Below, in pieces: positions 1 through 12,151 of a stretch of DNA of 64,000 nucleotides (its first letter is position 1; each line of letters begins with the position of its first letter). The stretch is from NCBI GenBank assembly GCA_021399435.1, contig JAJTUP010000021.1, positions 806,001-870,000 on the forward strand, read 5' to 3'. Both the position numbers and the translations under genes were made by a program. This DNA comes from Diaporthe sp. PMI_573. Taxonomy: Eukaryota > Ascomycota > Sordariomycetes > Diaporthales > Diaporthaceae. Below the pieces are notes generated by a model. It did no database searches and was not told the origin of the DNA. It saw only the letters and a program-made list of their open reading frames with translations.

Positions 1-2430
1 CTGCGCCGGCTAACGTTCTCGCCGACTTGATGTCGAGGGCACTGCTCTGGACTGGCTCGGACAACGAGTTCCAGGTGAAGGGTGATGTTCTGCAAATCTG
101 TCGCGCCGAGGAGGATACGGAGTTGAATGAAGAGATCGACGGCCTGCTTCCCGGGACGGGCAGAACAATTACCAAAGTTTCGTTGGGAGAGGTAGAGTAT
201 CCTGTAAAGCTTTGTGTCCAGTCCCCCGGCATGTTGAGCTCGGTATGCTTGGAGCCAGACGAGTCGGCTGAGACTCAGCTCGAGCCGGATTTTGTCGAGA
301 TACAGACCAAGGCTTCGGCTTTGAAGTAAGTGGACTTCACGAGTTCTCGACCCTACCAAAATCGCCACGAAGGTTCTAACTTTATTTCTCAGTTTCCGTG
401 AGGTCATGGTTGCAATGGGCCAGATGGCAGACACAGCACTCGGGCTGGAAGCCGCTGGAGTGGTCACTCGTGTTGGGTCCTCAGTGAGCAAATTCAAAGC
501 CGGCGATAAAGTCATGATGTGTGGGTATGGGGCCCACAGAACGTTCCATCGAGTGCCAGCTAGCTTTTGCGCCTTAATACCGGAAGACATGTCTTTCGAG
601 GTGGCAGCAAGCATCCCGGTTGTTCACGCCACTGCATGGAATGCGCTGGTTCGGGTTGCCAAGGTCCAGAAGGGCCAGTCAATCCTCATTCACGCAGCAG
701 CCGGTGGTGTTGGACAGGCAGCCTGCCAGATTGCGCAGCACTACGAGATGGAAATCTTTGCAACGGTCTCTTCAGAAGCCAAGAAGAAGTTGATCATGAA
801 GCAATTCTGCATCCCGGAGAACCACATCTTTTACTCACGAGATACCAGCTTTGCCAAAGGGGTCAAGCGGATGACCAATGGACGCGGCGTGGAAGTTGTG
901 CTCAATTCTCTTGCTGGTGAGGCTCTCCGCCAGACATGGAATTGTATTGCGCCCTTTGGACACTTTGTGGAAATTGGAATCAAGGATATCCTCAACAACA
1001 CGGGCCTGGAAATGCGGCCATTCTTGCAGGACGCTTCTTTCAGCTTCTTCAATCTCAGGCACGTGGAAGAGAGCCGACCGGATTTGATGGCCGTCATCCT
1101 TGAGGGCGCATTCGACTTTGTTCACCGCGGCATCACCCGACCCGTCCAGCCCTTGGTCAGCTTCCCCATCTCCAAGGTGGAAGATGCACTGCGACTCATG
1201 CAGACGGGGAAACACTTGGGTAAGATCGCCCTGACGTGGGGGGACGACAACGTGGTGCCATTGATGCCACGTAGCCAGCGCGCTCCCAAGCTGTCACCGA
1301 CAGGAGTCTATCTGCTCGTTGGCGGGCTGGGTGGTCTTGGACGCAGCCTGGCGACCAAGCTGGTGAGCCTCGGTGCCCGCAGACTGTGCTTTCTCTCGCG
1401 TTCCGGTGCGGATTCAACAAACGCGCAGGCTCTCATACGGATGCTTGAGCAGCAGCAGGTCCAGGTGCGTGCCTACAAATGTGACGTCGGAGATGAGGTT
1501 TCGGTTGTCAGCGCGATAAGCCGCTGTACGCGGGAGCTGGGGAAGGTCCGTGGTGCATTCCAATGCGCCATGGTGCTCAGAGACAGCCTGTTCGTCAACA
1601 TGACACACCAGGCCTGGGTCGAGAGCACGCGGCCCAAGGTACAGGGAAGCTGGAACCTGCACGAACACCTCCCGGACGACCTGGAATTCTTCGTCACCCT
1701 CAGCTCGTTCACGGGTGTCTTTGGGAGCCGCGGGCAGGCCAACTACTCAGCCGGAGGCGCATATGAGGACGCGCTGGCGCATCACCGCAGGTCTCTCGGC
1801 CGGCGTGCCACAACTATCGACCTTGGCCTGATGCGTGACATCGGCGTCCTGGCTGAGACAGGGATGACGGATCACTTCCGAGAGTGGGAGAAGCCGTACG
1901 GGATCCGGGAGGCCGAGTTCCACGCGCTGATCGAGAGGGTCATTGACCGCGAATTGGCGGCTGCGTTCCCGCCACAGGTTGTCACCGGCCTCGCCACGGG
2001 TGGCAGCGCCGTGCAGGCGGGCATCAACATGCCTTACTACCTGGACGACCCTCGCTTTTCTATCATGGCCCGCACTGGAATGCGCGACGGTGGCGCCTCG
2101 GCGGCCGGCAGTGGCGATGGCGGCCCCGCTCACGCACTCATCAGCCAGGCCAAGACCTTCCAGGAGGCGGCCGGTGCGGTGCTGGAGGCGCTGGTGAAGC
2201 AGGTGGCTAGGATGCTCCAGACAGATCCCTCCGAGGTCGACACCGACAGGTTCTTGCACTCGTACGGCTTCGACTCGCTCGTTGCGGTTGAAATTGTCAA
2301 TTGGGTCTTGAAGGAGACGAAGTCGGCCATTACTGTTTTCGATGTGCTCGCTGGCGTGCCTATTACGACCCTTTGCAACAGGATTGCGGCCAAGTCTTCT
2401 GCTCTACTCAAGGAACTAGTGCCAGTGTGA
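1..2430 (+). CDS. Highly reducing polyketide synthase, C-terminal part (ER-KR-ACP), 5' truncated by the window edge
   Basis: This is the last part of an iterative type I reducing PKS. The reading frame is open from base 3. One intron (326-392, GTAAGT...CTCAG) is removed, joining ...ALN to FREVMVAMGQ, a conserved enoyl-reductase (ER) motif. After the splice come the ER with its NADPH loop HAAAGGVGQAA, a ketoreductase with the nucleotide loop GGLGGLG and the active-site region GQANYSAGGAYED, and a final acyl carrier protein with phosphopantetheine serine in GFDSLVAVEI. The protein stops about 45 residues after that serine, with no thioesterase or reductase domain, as is usual for fungal reducing PKSs, so the chain must be released or passed on by another protein. 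Both NADPH loops are intact, so a substantially reduced chain is expected. KS, AT and DH domains must lie upstream of base 1. The family call is firm; the product is unknown. Confidence 0.96.
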
Positions 2431-3334
2431 TATCAGGTACCCATTTTCGGGTTTCTACTGGTTTTTCTTTCGTTACCTGGACGACCGTATTTTAACCCTA
2501 CTGTTATCAGCGTTGTATGCTATCTAATGCTGGGCCTTTGAGCATTGACCATATTGTGAAGGGACCGCCTGTAGGTCTATAGCTCGAGGAGCATGTATAC
2601 GGGCTAAAAGTGAAACCACACACCTCTTTTGTTACTTCTTCCTCTGGGTTGACAAGAGATGACTGTGATATACTGCGAGCCTCATCGGATCTTCCAAAAC
2701 AATGTTTCCGGGAAGTCGTCCAATAGTGATTACTTCTTTAGTTGACGTTGGTGCTGTGATTGCTGTTAGAAAATGATACTGCTTTCTGCCTAGGGATACT
2801 TACGTATGTTTAAGTAACTCAAATGTGAAATTATTCGGCCGGGAGATGGGGATGCTGACCGCGGTACCAACAAGTGGTCGAGATCATCCTAAGTTGCTTA
2901 GAATCTATACGGGTTAAGACATTGCTGAGTACTTCACAGGGCTTCACCATATAGGTATCCACGATACATCGATTCAGCACCCTGTGAGCGAATTTGATTG
3001 CTGGGACTTTGCGCGCTGTCGGAGAGCCAAATGCGCATGAAGGAGGATGACAAAAGTGTGCATATCCTCGCATACGAGGAGCGAAAAGTACTTGGCCAGG
3101 GAAGAGCTCATCAGACGGTTGGAAGTGCAAATTGATGAAGTACATTGGTGCTTGAATTTATTGCCTATTTGGATAATCGGCTATGCTGAGTGGTGCATTG
3201 ATACAAGCTGTCAACCACGCCCTTGATGGCTGACAGTTCACCCCCGAGCCTCTACTACTTAAACAGTGCCACTCCCAAGAATCCGTCCAGTGCGTGAGAA
3301 AACGACGCCGCTATCGGCTGCATGAAAAATAGGC
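2431..3334. other. Intergenic spacer, convergent 3' ends
   Basis: About 0.9 kb between the stop of the reducing PKS and the stop of the convergent FAD monooxygenase. It should hold both polyadenylation regions. No open frame here resembles a protein family, and no repeat was noticed. Confidence 0.6.
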
Positions 3335-4873
3335 TCAACCTGTTTTGATGTACGGCTCGACTCTTGGAAACTTCCAGGGCAACACTCCAGCCTTGTGGTT
3401 TTTCTCCTCTACCAGGTCGAGCACAGCTGAGTCCCTCATGATGGGCGCCAAGGCCCTTGCAACCAGTGGAGCGCCAAACCACGGCATCACGTATCGGGAC
3501 ACAAGCTCGACGATCCAACTTGGCCAGGCCATCATTCGGCACGAGTTTCCAGACGTCGTCAAGCAGAGCTTTGCACGCTCGTACCTTTGTTGTTGATACG
3601 ACTCGAACGCCAGCGCGACGGCCTCAGTCGACCTATCCTCGCCGAGCTTCCGCAGCTCGTTAGTCAAAACAACGGCGGACTCGATTCCAGTGTTGATGCC
3701 TAGCGCCACATATGGTGTCATCTTGTGTACCGCGTCGCCCAGCAGTGCGATCCGTCCCTGGTACCACTTTGGAATGATTCCTTCTTCCAGGTCAACCAGC
3801 TTTGTGTATTTTGCTGCCCTTCGTAGATCCCTGACGCGAACGGAACCGTCCGAGGTTAAGGGGACGTCGGCATACTTGTCCAGCAACTCGGCCTCTTGCT
3901 CTTTGCTGTAGCGGGACCATCTCTGGGTTGGACCATCTCTTTTGACAAAAACAAACCAATAAGTCTCTTTCTCGCCTACAAAAGCCAGTGTCGAATCGCC
4001 GTGCCCGTGGGTTGTAACAATGTCTCCAACCCGCAGCCCAGGAAGTGTGGGCCCTATCCCGTACTGCAGCATTCAGAGTCAGCTATCAGAGGACCAAGGG
4101 AGTAGTTTCATACAGATTAGGGGAGGAAAGGGTCACAATGTGGCTATAGCCTGTCTCAAGACCAGCAGCGTGATAAGTTCTTTGAGACACTGGCCATGTT
4201 TGGCAGAACTTGTTTCTTGAAGGGGTTAAAAAACTGTATCCAGAAGCTGCTTACCACCGCCTTGAATTCAGCCGTGAAAGGCATCGTCTCTTTGTCTTCG
4301 TTGAACAACTGCCGGCGCACCTGACTGCGGACACCATCGGCGCCTATGAGTATGTCGCCTTCATATTTGCTATCGTCGCTGCAGCTGACTTTGACGCCGT
4401 TGTCGTCCTGCTCGATGCTCACAATCTCTTTATTGGTCAGAATCCGTTCGGAACGCCGGGGAGCATTGTCGTAAAGCAGCTTTACGAAATCCTTTCGACT
4501 GAACAGCTGAAAACGGTGACCATGACTTGCATTTCGCATCATGTCAGCTTGTGCTTAGCGGAAATTTTGGCGTTGCATCTTACTTTGCTTCAATGCGGTC
4601 ATGCATGTTGTTCTCTTGCAATAGAGTGCCATCAGGGGCCAGGAAGCAGGACCGGGTCAGGTTGGTCTTAATCTTGTTCGCCTCATCCAAGAGTCCAAGT
4701 TGGTCAAGAATTCGTACACAATGAGGCCAGAGCCCCAGGGTATTGCCCTCTGGAATGACGACTTCAGGTCGCCTCTCAAGTATAACAAAATCATGCAGCC
4801 CAGCTTGCTCAAAGGCATGCGCAAGTGTGAGGCCTGCAGGGCCAGCCCCTACGACCAAAATTCGCATGCTCAC
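3335..4873 (-). CDS. FAD-dependent monooxygenase, PaxM-like (FMO1)
   Basis: Three exons, complement of 4584-4873, 4255-4525 and 3335-4063, give 429 aa; phases agree at both introns (58 and 191 bases). The N-terminus carries the FAD Rossmann motif VVGAGPAGLTLAHAFEQAG (about residues 7-25). The middle has the DG motif LIGADGVRSQVRR, and the last exon has the FAD ribityl-binding GDAVHKMTPYVALGIN. A hydrophobic stretch near residues 365-395 may anchor it to a membrane, as in PaxM-type epoxidases. The family oxidises aromatic or terpenoid carbons using NAD(P)H and O2; many members serve fungal meroterpenoid and indole-diterpene pathways, but no prenyltransferase or terpene cyclase is visible here, so the substrate is open. 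The gene converges on the reducing PKS and is co-oriented with the SDR upstream. The usual GQG of the GD motif region reads ALG here, a mild deviation. Confidence 0.92.
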
Positions 4874-5911
4874 AGACGAAGAAAGAGATTTTGAATTACT
4901 CTCTCTCCTTGCTTGATTACCGTGGAATATCAGCCGCGAGAAGCAGCCACAACGTGTTCAAGACTGGTCGGGAGGGAGCTTAGAAAGGCGGGTGGGATCA
5001 GAACAAGCACTCCTCTAAATCCTCCAGAATGGGATATCGTTTTGTTTTATTCGAATTCACTCCCTCAAGCATCGTCTGAGCAGGGCATCAAGGCAAAGCC
5101 GAGCATTTATTTGACGAAGCTCCGATTGGATCGCTCCTAAGCCAAAATAACCCTTTATGCCGGGCAGGTTGCAGCCACTCCCGGTTGGGCTACATTTCTA
5201 CGACGGCGTTAACGAGATCCATCCGACCCTGCTCGCTAATCTATATTTATACACCAAGGTTGGTTGCCACGTGGTAGCCAATCGGGGACGAAGACGACCC
5301 AAAGCTTATTACAGCCGGGATCTTCGGAGCCGAGGTCATCACAGCAGGGACGGGCGACTTTCAGGGTTGACTTGCCCACATGTGGAACATTACTTCCGAG
5401 GCATTCGGACTTGCTCTCCGAGCTGGCTTTTGTGATCAACGACCCGTACTGCTTCTCGGGTTATGATATCAGGAGCACATGCATCAAGCTTTGATGCCAA
5501 GACTCAAACCGAAGCTCACTGCCAGAGAATTGCAAATGCCAGAGTCGAAACGTCATGATGTCACAGCAGGCGACAGGCTGGCACGGCCTTGGTATTCCCG
5601 AAGATTCAGGTCAAGCTTTACAGAATCATCTTTCGTGATCACCTGTGATCAATGTATCTGCCTTTGCGCAAGACTACCAGTAATATTGTGGATACCAGCT
5701 TACTTAGTCTGCAGGGAGAAGGAAATACACAATAGTCGGATGTGGATCTATGTAGGTCCAACTGGGTGGGTGGCTGGAAATATTTTTTCTCGTTCATTGT
5801 TTACCAACCCCGATCAAGATACATTGAAAAATTGAGCGTTGATCCAGACTCAGGTCACTAGAAGAAATAGACTTAAACAGATCCACCTCGTCACTCCGCT
5901 CCAGCATGATA
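4874..5911. other. Intergenic spacer: 5' region of FMO1 and 3' region of the SDR
   Basis: About 1 kb between two minus-strand genes. It should hold the promoter of the FAD monooxygenase next to 4873 and the terminator region of the SDR next to 5912. I see no convincing coding frame or repeat. Confidence 0.55.
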
Positions 5912-6958
5912 TCATTGCCGAATGCGGGAAAATACGTTCTGGGTATGATCCCAAACCTTTTTGTCAACGCCTCGCCTCCTGAGATCTTCGAGCACTTTCT
6001 CATTATTGATGGAATCGCCGTTCTCATTGAGCAGGAAAACACCCCCTTTAGTCCTCGCCGCCTTTTCCATACCTGTGGCGAGTGGTACCACACCATCATC
6101 CATGCTGTAACGCGCACTGGTGGCGGTGAACAACCCCCTCTGGCCGGCCTCATTGATATCCCTGGCGAAGAGGCCAACCACAGGCGCCACGAAATAGCGG
6201 AGCACCATTCCCCGCACGCCGCTGCTTATACGGTAGAACAAAGGAGTGGCCACAAGCCCAGGGAATTGGTGGGCGAAGCTTATACGAGGGTTCTCAGTGG
6301 CGAAATTTTCCATCGAGAGAGTCATCATGGTGGCGCAGTGGGCGTTGCCGGTAGAGACCGAGAAGCTCTTCGGCTTGTCTAGGGACAAGTCGTCCTCGTC
6401 AATCGGGCCCTCTCTTCCGCCTGCGAGAATGTTGACGACACGAGGGCTCCGACCCTCGTTGAGCAGAGGGAGTAGAGCCTGAGTGATTCGAGTCCGTGAA
6501 TAGTACCGCGTTGTCATGCTGGCATCGAGACCCTCGCTGGTATCTGAAGCAACTTATGAGTATATGGCACCTTATTCTGGGATCTTGTCGAAACATGAAA
6601 TACCTTGTCTCCCATCGATTGAGAAAAAGCCTACAGACATGAAGAGCAAGTCTAGAGAGGATTCCTTGGACTTGACGATCTCAGCGACTTTCCCGGCGTC
6701 TTTCAGCAGCGAGACATTCTTCTCGATGATCTCATATTTGCCACGAGGATTCAGCTGGCGCAGCTCGTCTGCAATTGGAGCCGCAGTGGCTGCATTCCGG
6801 GCAACAAAATAGACTCGAGGCTCCGCGGAGTGCTGCGCGAACTGTTTCAGGACTCCAAGACCAATACCGGAGGTTGCGCCTACGAACAGAGCGACGGTGG
6901 GACCCTTCACGCTCGAGAGGCGGTTGTTAGAACTGATCATAGATTGAAGGTCAACCAT
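5912..6958 (-). CDS. Short-chain dehydrogenase/reductase (SDR)
   Basis: Two exons, complement of 6604-6958 and 5912-6543, with a 60-base intron; product 328 aa. The ATG at 6958 is chosen because it begins MVDLQS about 23 residues before the cofactor motif; the frame stays open upstream without family-like sequence. The N-terminus has the NAD(P) motif VGATSGIGLGVL. The splice produces GRQDTSEGLDASM, followed by RYYSRTRITQALLPLL, a pattern typical of fungal secondary-metabolite SDRs of the 'EGLD...YYSR' type. It lacks an obvious classical YxxxK; the YYSR segment is the likely equivalent, so the exact chemistry is uncertain. It is head-to-head with the P450 at 7707, suggesting a shared promoter. 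Small SDRs with cupins accompany reducing PKSs in some salicylaldehyde-type pathways, but assigning that role is speculation. Confidence 0.88.
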
Positions 6959-7706
6959 AGTCACGGTCGTCGCAGAAACACGAGTTCCTGCAGTTGCGAG
7001 AAAGGGTGTAGTGGAATTATGGAGTGAGCCACAGCGCGTTTGCAATTGTCCTTGGAATCTGGACTGGGATGAAGCACCTTTAAGGTGAGTTTGGTTGCAT
7101 TCCGGAGTTGTTCGCAACTCCGAAAGTTCCCCAATCCTGCAGCACATGGGCACAAGCTGAGGTGCCATTGCGCTCGGCCGAACCGATGTTGTACTTTTTG
7201 CGTTTAGCTCACCACATCGTCCTTGTTCCGCGGCCGGCCCCACGGCGGCCCGTGTAGGGCCAACCCATCGCAGCCGGGCAACATCAAATCGAAAAGCCCG
7301 ATTTGTCTTGCTGTCAGTGAACCCGCCTTTTTCGCATGAGCCGTCGCAATCGGATATCAAATGGAAGTCCCGACTAGTTTCGTGCACGCACGTGAGCGAA
7401 CGTCACCAGTACTACATCGAACATGGACCTTTGTAGGTTCGGTATATGCAGGTCCTCACCTCATGTGCCTACGCCGAGCTGGTTGGTCTGGGACCCAGAC
7501 CGGCAATGATAACGACCCGGTGACAAGTATCAGAATGTCTCGGCCGCGGGAACTTGTATAAAACGGGCTCAAGGTCAAAGATTATGACAGAGGAATAGAA
7601 GCGAGATATAAGGTCCGGATCCGAAACGCAGACCACTGCAAAGCAACATCCTGACTCTAGGATACATGATTTCAATTACTTCGCCAGCTTCGTAGCAGAC
7701 GTGAAG
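6959..7706. promoter_or_regulatory. Divergent promoter between SDR and P450-1
   Basis: These 748 bases separate two head-to-head start codons, so both promoters must lie here. A TATA-like box TATAAAA sits at 7557-7563, about 144 bases before the P450 ATG and correctly oriented for it. No regulator binding site could be assigned by eye. Confidence 0.6.
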
Positions 7707-9350
7707 ATGGACCGGATTCTTACTTCTTTTGACAACCACAGACTCGCATCAGTTGCTACCTTGCTCGGCGTCGCACTCCTGTTGGAAGCATGGCTGCGTC
7801 GAGATCGCAGGCTGGATTCCATACCAGGACCCGGCGGTTATCCTTTGATCGGTTTCGGCCTCTTTCTCCCATTCCATACCCCTTCACTGTTTTACGATTG
7901 GGCCCTCAAGTATGGCGATATCTTTAAAGTCCGCGTGGGTTGGTACAATCTCGTCTTCATCAACACGCCGCGAGCGGTGCAGGAGATTTTAGAGAAACAG
8001 GCCATCTATACTTCCTCCAAGGCTCCTTCGCCAATGAGCCACGACATTGTCACTTCTGGCAAAAGAATGCCGACAATGCCCTACGGGCCCCATTGGCGTG
8101 CTCAGCGGTCGGTTGTGCGCGTCATGACTTCGGTGCCAATGACCGCCACCTTTCAGCCGAGCCAGGAGTACGAGGCAAAACAGCTCCTCTTTGACCTAGC
8201 GACCAAGAATGGGAACCAGCATGATTTCTACGAACACATGCGTCGCTTTGCATTCAGCATTATCATGACAAATACCTTCGGCGAGCGTGCCAAGACCTTG
8301 GATCACCCGGACGCTCTCAATGCAATGAAAATCCAAGATATACTCCGAGACACTTCAAAGCCGGGGGCTTTCCTGGTCGACGACATCCCGCCGCTTCAGC
8401 ACCTTCCTCGCTGGCTTCAACCTGGTCAGCACAAGGCAAACCAGGCTGCTCAGCAGGTCTACGACATGAGAATGGCGCTCTGGCGGCGACTTGAGAAGAA
8501 AGTTGCTCAAGGCACGGCTCCGCACTGTTATGCGCGTGAGATTATCGAGAAGAAGGACTCATGGTACGCTTCAGGGCTGGACGATGAGGACTTGGCGTGG
8601 GTTGGTGGTGGGCTCGTCGAAGCTGGCTTTGGAACGACCGCCATCGCGTTGAACACCCTAGCCCTGTACCTAATGGCCAACCCGCAGGTCCAGGATAACG
8701 CCCACGCGGAGCTCTTGCGCGTCGTCGGCCCCGACCGCTTGCCAACTTTCAACGATATGAGCAATCTGCCATACGTCTGCGCCTGTGTCAAAGAGGTTTT
8801 ACGCATCAACCCTATGCTGATCCCTGGCGTGCAACACTTCACAGATGCCGACATCGTGTACAAAAACCATGTCATCCCCAAAGGGACTGTGCTGGTAACA
8901 AACACGTCTTTTCTTAATTTTGACCCCAGTCGCTACAAAGATCCCTTCAAGTTTGTTCCGGAACGTTTCCTCAACCATAGGCTGTACAGTTCCGAGTACG
9001 CGGCCATGAGTGACCCTTACGCGCGCGACCACTTCATCTTCAGTGCCGGGAGAAGGACCTGCCCAGGGGCGCGCCTTGCGGAGAATTCACTCGACATTGC
9101 ACTCGCCGGCATCCTTTGGGCTTTCAAAATTCGACCCCCGTTCGTGAATGGGGTTGAGACCCCGGTTGTTGCCGATAACAACGCGTTCCAACCCGGGCCG
9201 TTCCATATCCCGAAGCCCTTTGGCGCTAGGTTCGTGCCGCGGGATGATATGAAACTGGGGGTGGTCAAGGAACAGTGGACTGCTGCGATGGGGGATGGCT
9301 ATGAATTGAGAGGAATACCTGTGGATCTTGACGGTGTAGTCAAGTACTGA
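7707..9350 (+). CDS. Cytochrome P450 monooxygenase (P450-1)
   Basis: Intronless, 547 aa from the ATG at 7707; the frame is open two codons earlier only through a GTG, which is not used as a start in fungi. An N-terminal hydrophobic segment (about residues 16-28) is followed by the proline-rich hinge SIPGPGGYP, marking an ER-membrane class II P450. The K-helix is KEVLR (about residue 361), the PERF motif is present, and the haem loop FSAGRRTCPG carries the thiolate cysteine near residue 451. The I-helix reads EAGFGTT: the acidic residue that normally precedes the threonine (AGxD/ET) is glycine, which may alter O2 activation. It shares a divergent promoter with the SDR. The role is probably oxidation of the polyketide; the substrate is unknown. 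Confidence 0.95.
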   Translation: MDRILTSFDNHRLASVATLLGVALLLEAWLRRDRRLDSIPGPGGYPLIGFGLFLPFHTPSLFYDWALKYGDIFKVRVGWYNLVFINTPRAVQEILEKQAIYTSSKAPSPMSHDIVTSGKRMPTMPYGPHWRAQRSVVRVMTSVPMTATFQPSQEYEAKQLLFDLATKNGNQHDFYEHMRRFAFSIIMTNTFGERAKTLDHPDALNAMKIQDILRDTSKPGAFLVDDIPPLQHLPRWLQPGQHKANQAAQQVYDMRMALWRRLEKKVAQGTAPHCYAREIIEKKDSWYASGLDDEDLAWVGGGLVEAGFGTTAIALNTLALYLMANPQVQDNAHAELLRVVGPDRLPTFNDMSNLPYVCACVKEVLRINPMLIPGVQHFTDADIVYKNHVIPKGTVLVTNTSFLNFDPSRYKDPFKFVPERFLNHRLYSSEYAAMSDPYARDHFIFSAGRRTCPGARLAENSLDIALAGILWAFKIRPPFVNGVETPVVADNNAFQPGPFHIPKPFGARFVPRDDMKLGVVKEQWTAAMGDGYELRGIPVDLDGVVKY

Positions 9351-9396
9351 AGTTGCAATGGCCCCGAATACAACTCTATTGTGTGCAGCTGTACGA

Positions 9397-9420
9397 TCTC
9401 TCTCTCTCTCTCTCTCTCTC
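9397..9420. repeat. (TC)12 microsatellite
   Basis: Twelve perfect TC units lie about 45 bases after the P450-1 stop codon, probably within its 3' untranslated region. Confidence 0.97.
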
Positions 9421-10842
9421 AAGTGGAATAGAATCTGTTAGGGTCATATCACACAAAGCCGACAAAAGTAATTATAGGGAAGTGAAATCGGCTTGCCGGG
9501 AAAGTTCTTGCTATCAGTGGTGCTGTCAGTGTTGCGGCTGAAGTTTGGAACATTGTATGTGTGAACATGGGTCAATTTAGTGGTTTGGTATTAGCTTTGA
9601 GGTCAATGAAATTGAAATGCTTTCAACTCGCCAGATCTATGAAATTTAGACCTGCGTACAAGATGAACTTGTTCTTCGGCTGTACAATTCCATGTGATAA
9701 GCATCCCCTTTCATATGGCTGCAGGGCTGTTAGATAAGGAGCCTACAACTATGCCGCGGCGTGTTTCTCCTGACCTCAAACTATAGACCACCGCCTCCCT
9801 GGTTCCATGGCATGGTCACCGTTTGGACAGCTAGTCGAAAAAGAACGGGAAAGGGAGACCGAAGTTTCAAGTCATTCAGGTACAAAATGCGAGGATGGAG
9901 GTACCAAAACACAAAAAAGGTTATGAAATCACTTGTGATGACAAGATACCAAGACTGTGAGTATGAGAACCGTTTGTGTTCTGGGCTCAAGCCTCATCAT
10001 TCTCTTCTTGACGGTTCAGAATGATACCTCAGACTTCACATAGGATGAAAATGATAAACTGAGTTTTTCTCTCTTTTACTTTTATTTCGTACGAGGCTCA
10101 CACCAAGAAGCCAAAGGCAGCTGCTCCCACTGCTAGAGAAAATATGGCTTCAACCTTCGGCTATGGAGGCTCAGATACCACTTTCAGCGTGATGTGCAGT
10201 GGCTCTGGTTGAAAATATATGGGTTTTGCTGCCATGTGAGGCTGCCCACGGTCCTGTCTACTAAACAAAATACGGAGACCGCGAGTGAGGAAGTCGAAGT
10301 CTGTTTCATTCCACGTGGGGATCAGGAATTATGTTGAGAAAGAACTAAATGATAATCAAGATTAAAAGGCCACACTAAAACAGACGCGAACAGTATGAGT
10401 ATTCAGCGGACATTCCAGGGCTGAGCAGGGGTGGAGACCAAAGAGGGGGGGCGGGGTGGGCTTGGATGAATCTGCCAGTGGCTGGCCTCCTATTTCTGCG
10501 ACACACTCCGCGTCACCGCAGCCAGCGCCTTGGGTGTTTTCTCTTGCTTGTTTCGCTTGGGCCATGGTCAAGGTATGCGGCATAAGCAGTCCAAATAGAG
10601 TCCTCTCCTGAGACTGAATGGAAATCCTGCGTTCTTTTTTATCTGGACTGACGTAGCGTGTGACAGTCACCTTCTTTTGTTGCCCTTTCACGGGCGATTA
10701 TGTTTCAAACCGCGAAATTCTGCAGCACCTACTCGACGTTATAGCATCATATTTTAGATGTATTACTTGAGACTATCGCGCGAGAGAGAAGAAACAGAAA
10801 GGGGAGAAACGTGGAAACAACAAGAATGAAAATTTCCTGACC

Positions 10843-11150
10843 TATGGACTGTTTATATTCTTTGAGTTCCTCTACTAAGCTGGAACGACGATGAGTGTAC
10901 TATAAGGATAAGAGAGAATGTATCTTAATAGATGATTACAGTGAGATTCGCTGTGCAAGGCTTTAGACAGTGACTTTCCAATCTACTTCTGCAAACCAGT
11001 GTTTCCTGAGAAGCCACCATTTTGCACTATAAGCCTTACTCTTGAGCCGTGCCTAGTCTCCGCCGCTATCGCGCCGGTGCTGTCAAGGTTGAAGCCATCG
11101 TGAGAGTTTCCTGACCTACATTAGTCGAATTCCTTCTTTCACACGGAGAG
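10843..11150. repeat. Dispersed repeat, copy A
   Basis: This shares interrupted but obvious identity with 31259-31490 (copy B) and, at its first 45 bases, with 48219-48264 (copy C). Shared blocks in order include TATGGACT, TTCCTCTACTAAGC, AATCTACTTCTGCAAACCAG, GCACTATAAG and GAGCCGTGCCTA, ending near ACACGGAG. All copies have the same orientation. No transposase frame or terminal inverted repeat was seen. It may be a relic of a non-autonomous element or of segmental duplication. Confidence 0.85.
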
Positions 11151-11503
11151 GAAATTCCCGCGCGTCGTCTTGCACCTGTCGTAAGTCTCGCCATCTCGTC
11201 TACGTCGACTCGCACGTAGTCACGCTCAGTAAATCATTGTGGGCGAATAGTGTTGGCTACCATCGCTACGGCCCCTTCGCAGATATTTCCTTTGCCAGGA
11301 ATGTTTGGCCACCTCCCTGCAAAATGTTTTTTGCCCGACAACCAAGGTCCTTATCGCGTCCAAGCCCTGGAGCCGTGATGGTTCAGTAGATGTCTATGGC
11401 GTCACATTCCGTGACAGTTGCGGAGACATGAATCACGTCCGGTATGGAGCGAATCTCTGTGGGCCATAGCCCACCATCATCTCGGCCTGGGCAGATGTTT
11501 CCC

Positions 11504-11543
11504 GAGCGCGTACAAATTGAGCGCGTACAAATTGAGCGCGTAC
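11504..11543. repeat. 15-base tandem repeat
   Basis: Two full copies and one partial copy of the unit GAGCGCGTACAAATT. It is in non-coding sequence. Confidence 0.93.
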
Positions 11544-12151
11544 TTGATGTGAGATCACTTGCATCCTGCCAAATGCAACCGGGAGGGTCGGCTTGAAACA
11601 AGATGGGATTGCCTAAGAGTTTGGCAGTAAAGAACCCGATAGGCTCGAACAGCAAAATGCAGGCACACGTGTTAGGGGCTCATGTGGAGCCAGCTCAAGC
11701 CCGACTGCGCCGCCGCCAAGCTCCGAGCCCTGAATGCCACCTCGCAACTTAGAGATTCCCGGAGCCTACTAAGTTCTGGGCCCTACCGCGTCCCGGAGTT
11801 GAGGAGCCAATCAAAGCTCAAAAAGCCCGGAGTTCGCAAGCCAGGGAGTCCGGCCGGACCCAACTTTCTGTGTTCGCGCCGTGTTGGATTGAGAATGCGT
11901 TCGGGTTCTCTGTCAAGGGTGCATTCAAACATGTCATGATGTTGTATGCGTTCTCGTACATACGAGCACCCGAGCCAAGCGAAGATATTGATATCCACGT
12001 GATTCGCTGTACAGAGGACAATTCGCAGTGCCGGAGGAGGTTGATGAACATATATATTCTTTTCTCGGAGTAATTTATGATTCCACGTATTCTTGTTCCG
12101 TCTCCTTGCATCAGACGCGACCTTGAGAACGGCTGCGTAGTCTAAACCACA

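Larger units (their letters stand above)
9351..12151. other. Gene-poor 2.8-kb stretch with repeats
   Basis: No frame here resembles a protein family. The stretch holds a CT microsatellite right after the P450 stop, a copy of a dispersed repeat (10843-11150) and a 15-base tandem repeat (11504-11543), listed separately. The last few hundred bases must contain the promoter of the MFS gene. Confidence 0.6.

Noticed and set aside
1747..2259. 170-codon antisense frame within the reducing PKS
   Set aside because: It is the shadow of the GC-rich ACP/KR coding strand, which is itself well supported.
7701..7706. Upstream extension of P450-1 through a GTG codon
   Set aside because: Fungal nuclear genes start at ATG; the ATG at 7707 is used.
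10362..10691. 109-codon minus-strand frame
   Set aside because: No recognisable domain, poor splice context and no family-like sequence; probably chance.
11383..11655. 90-codon minus-strand frame with a repeated Cys-Thr-Arg-Ser-Ile unit
   Set aside because: The repeat is just the translation of the 15-base tandem repeat; no coding evidence.
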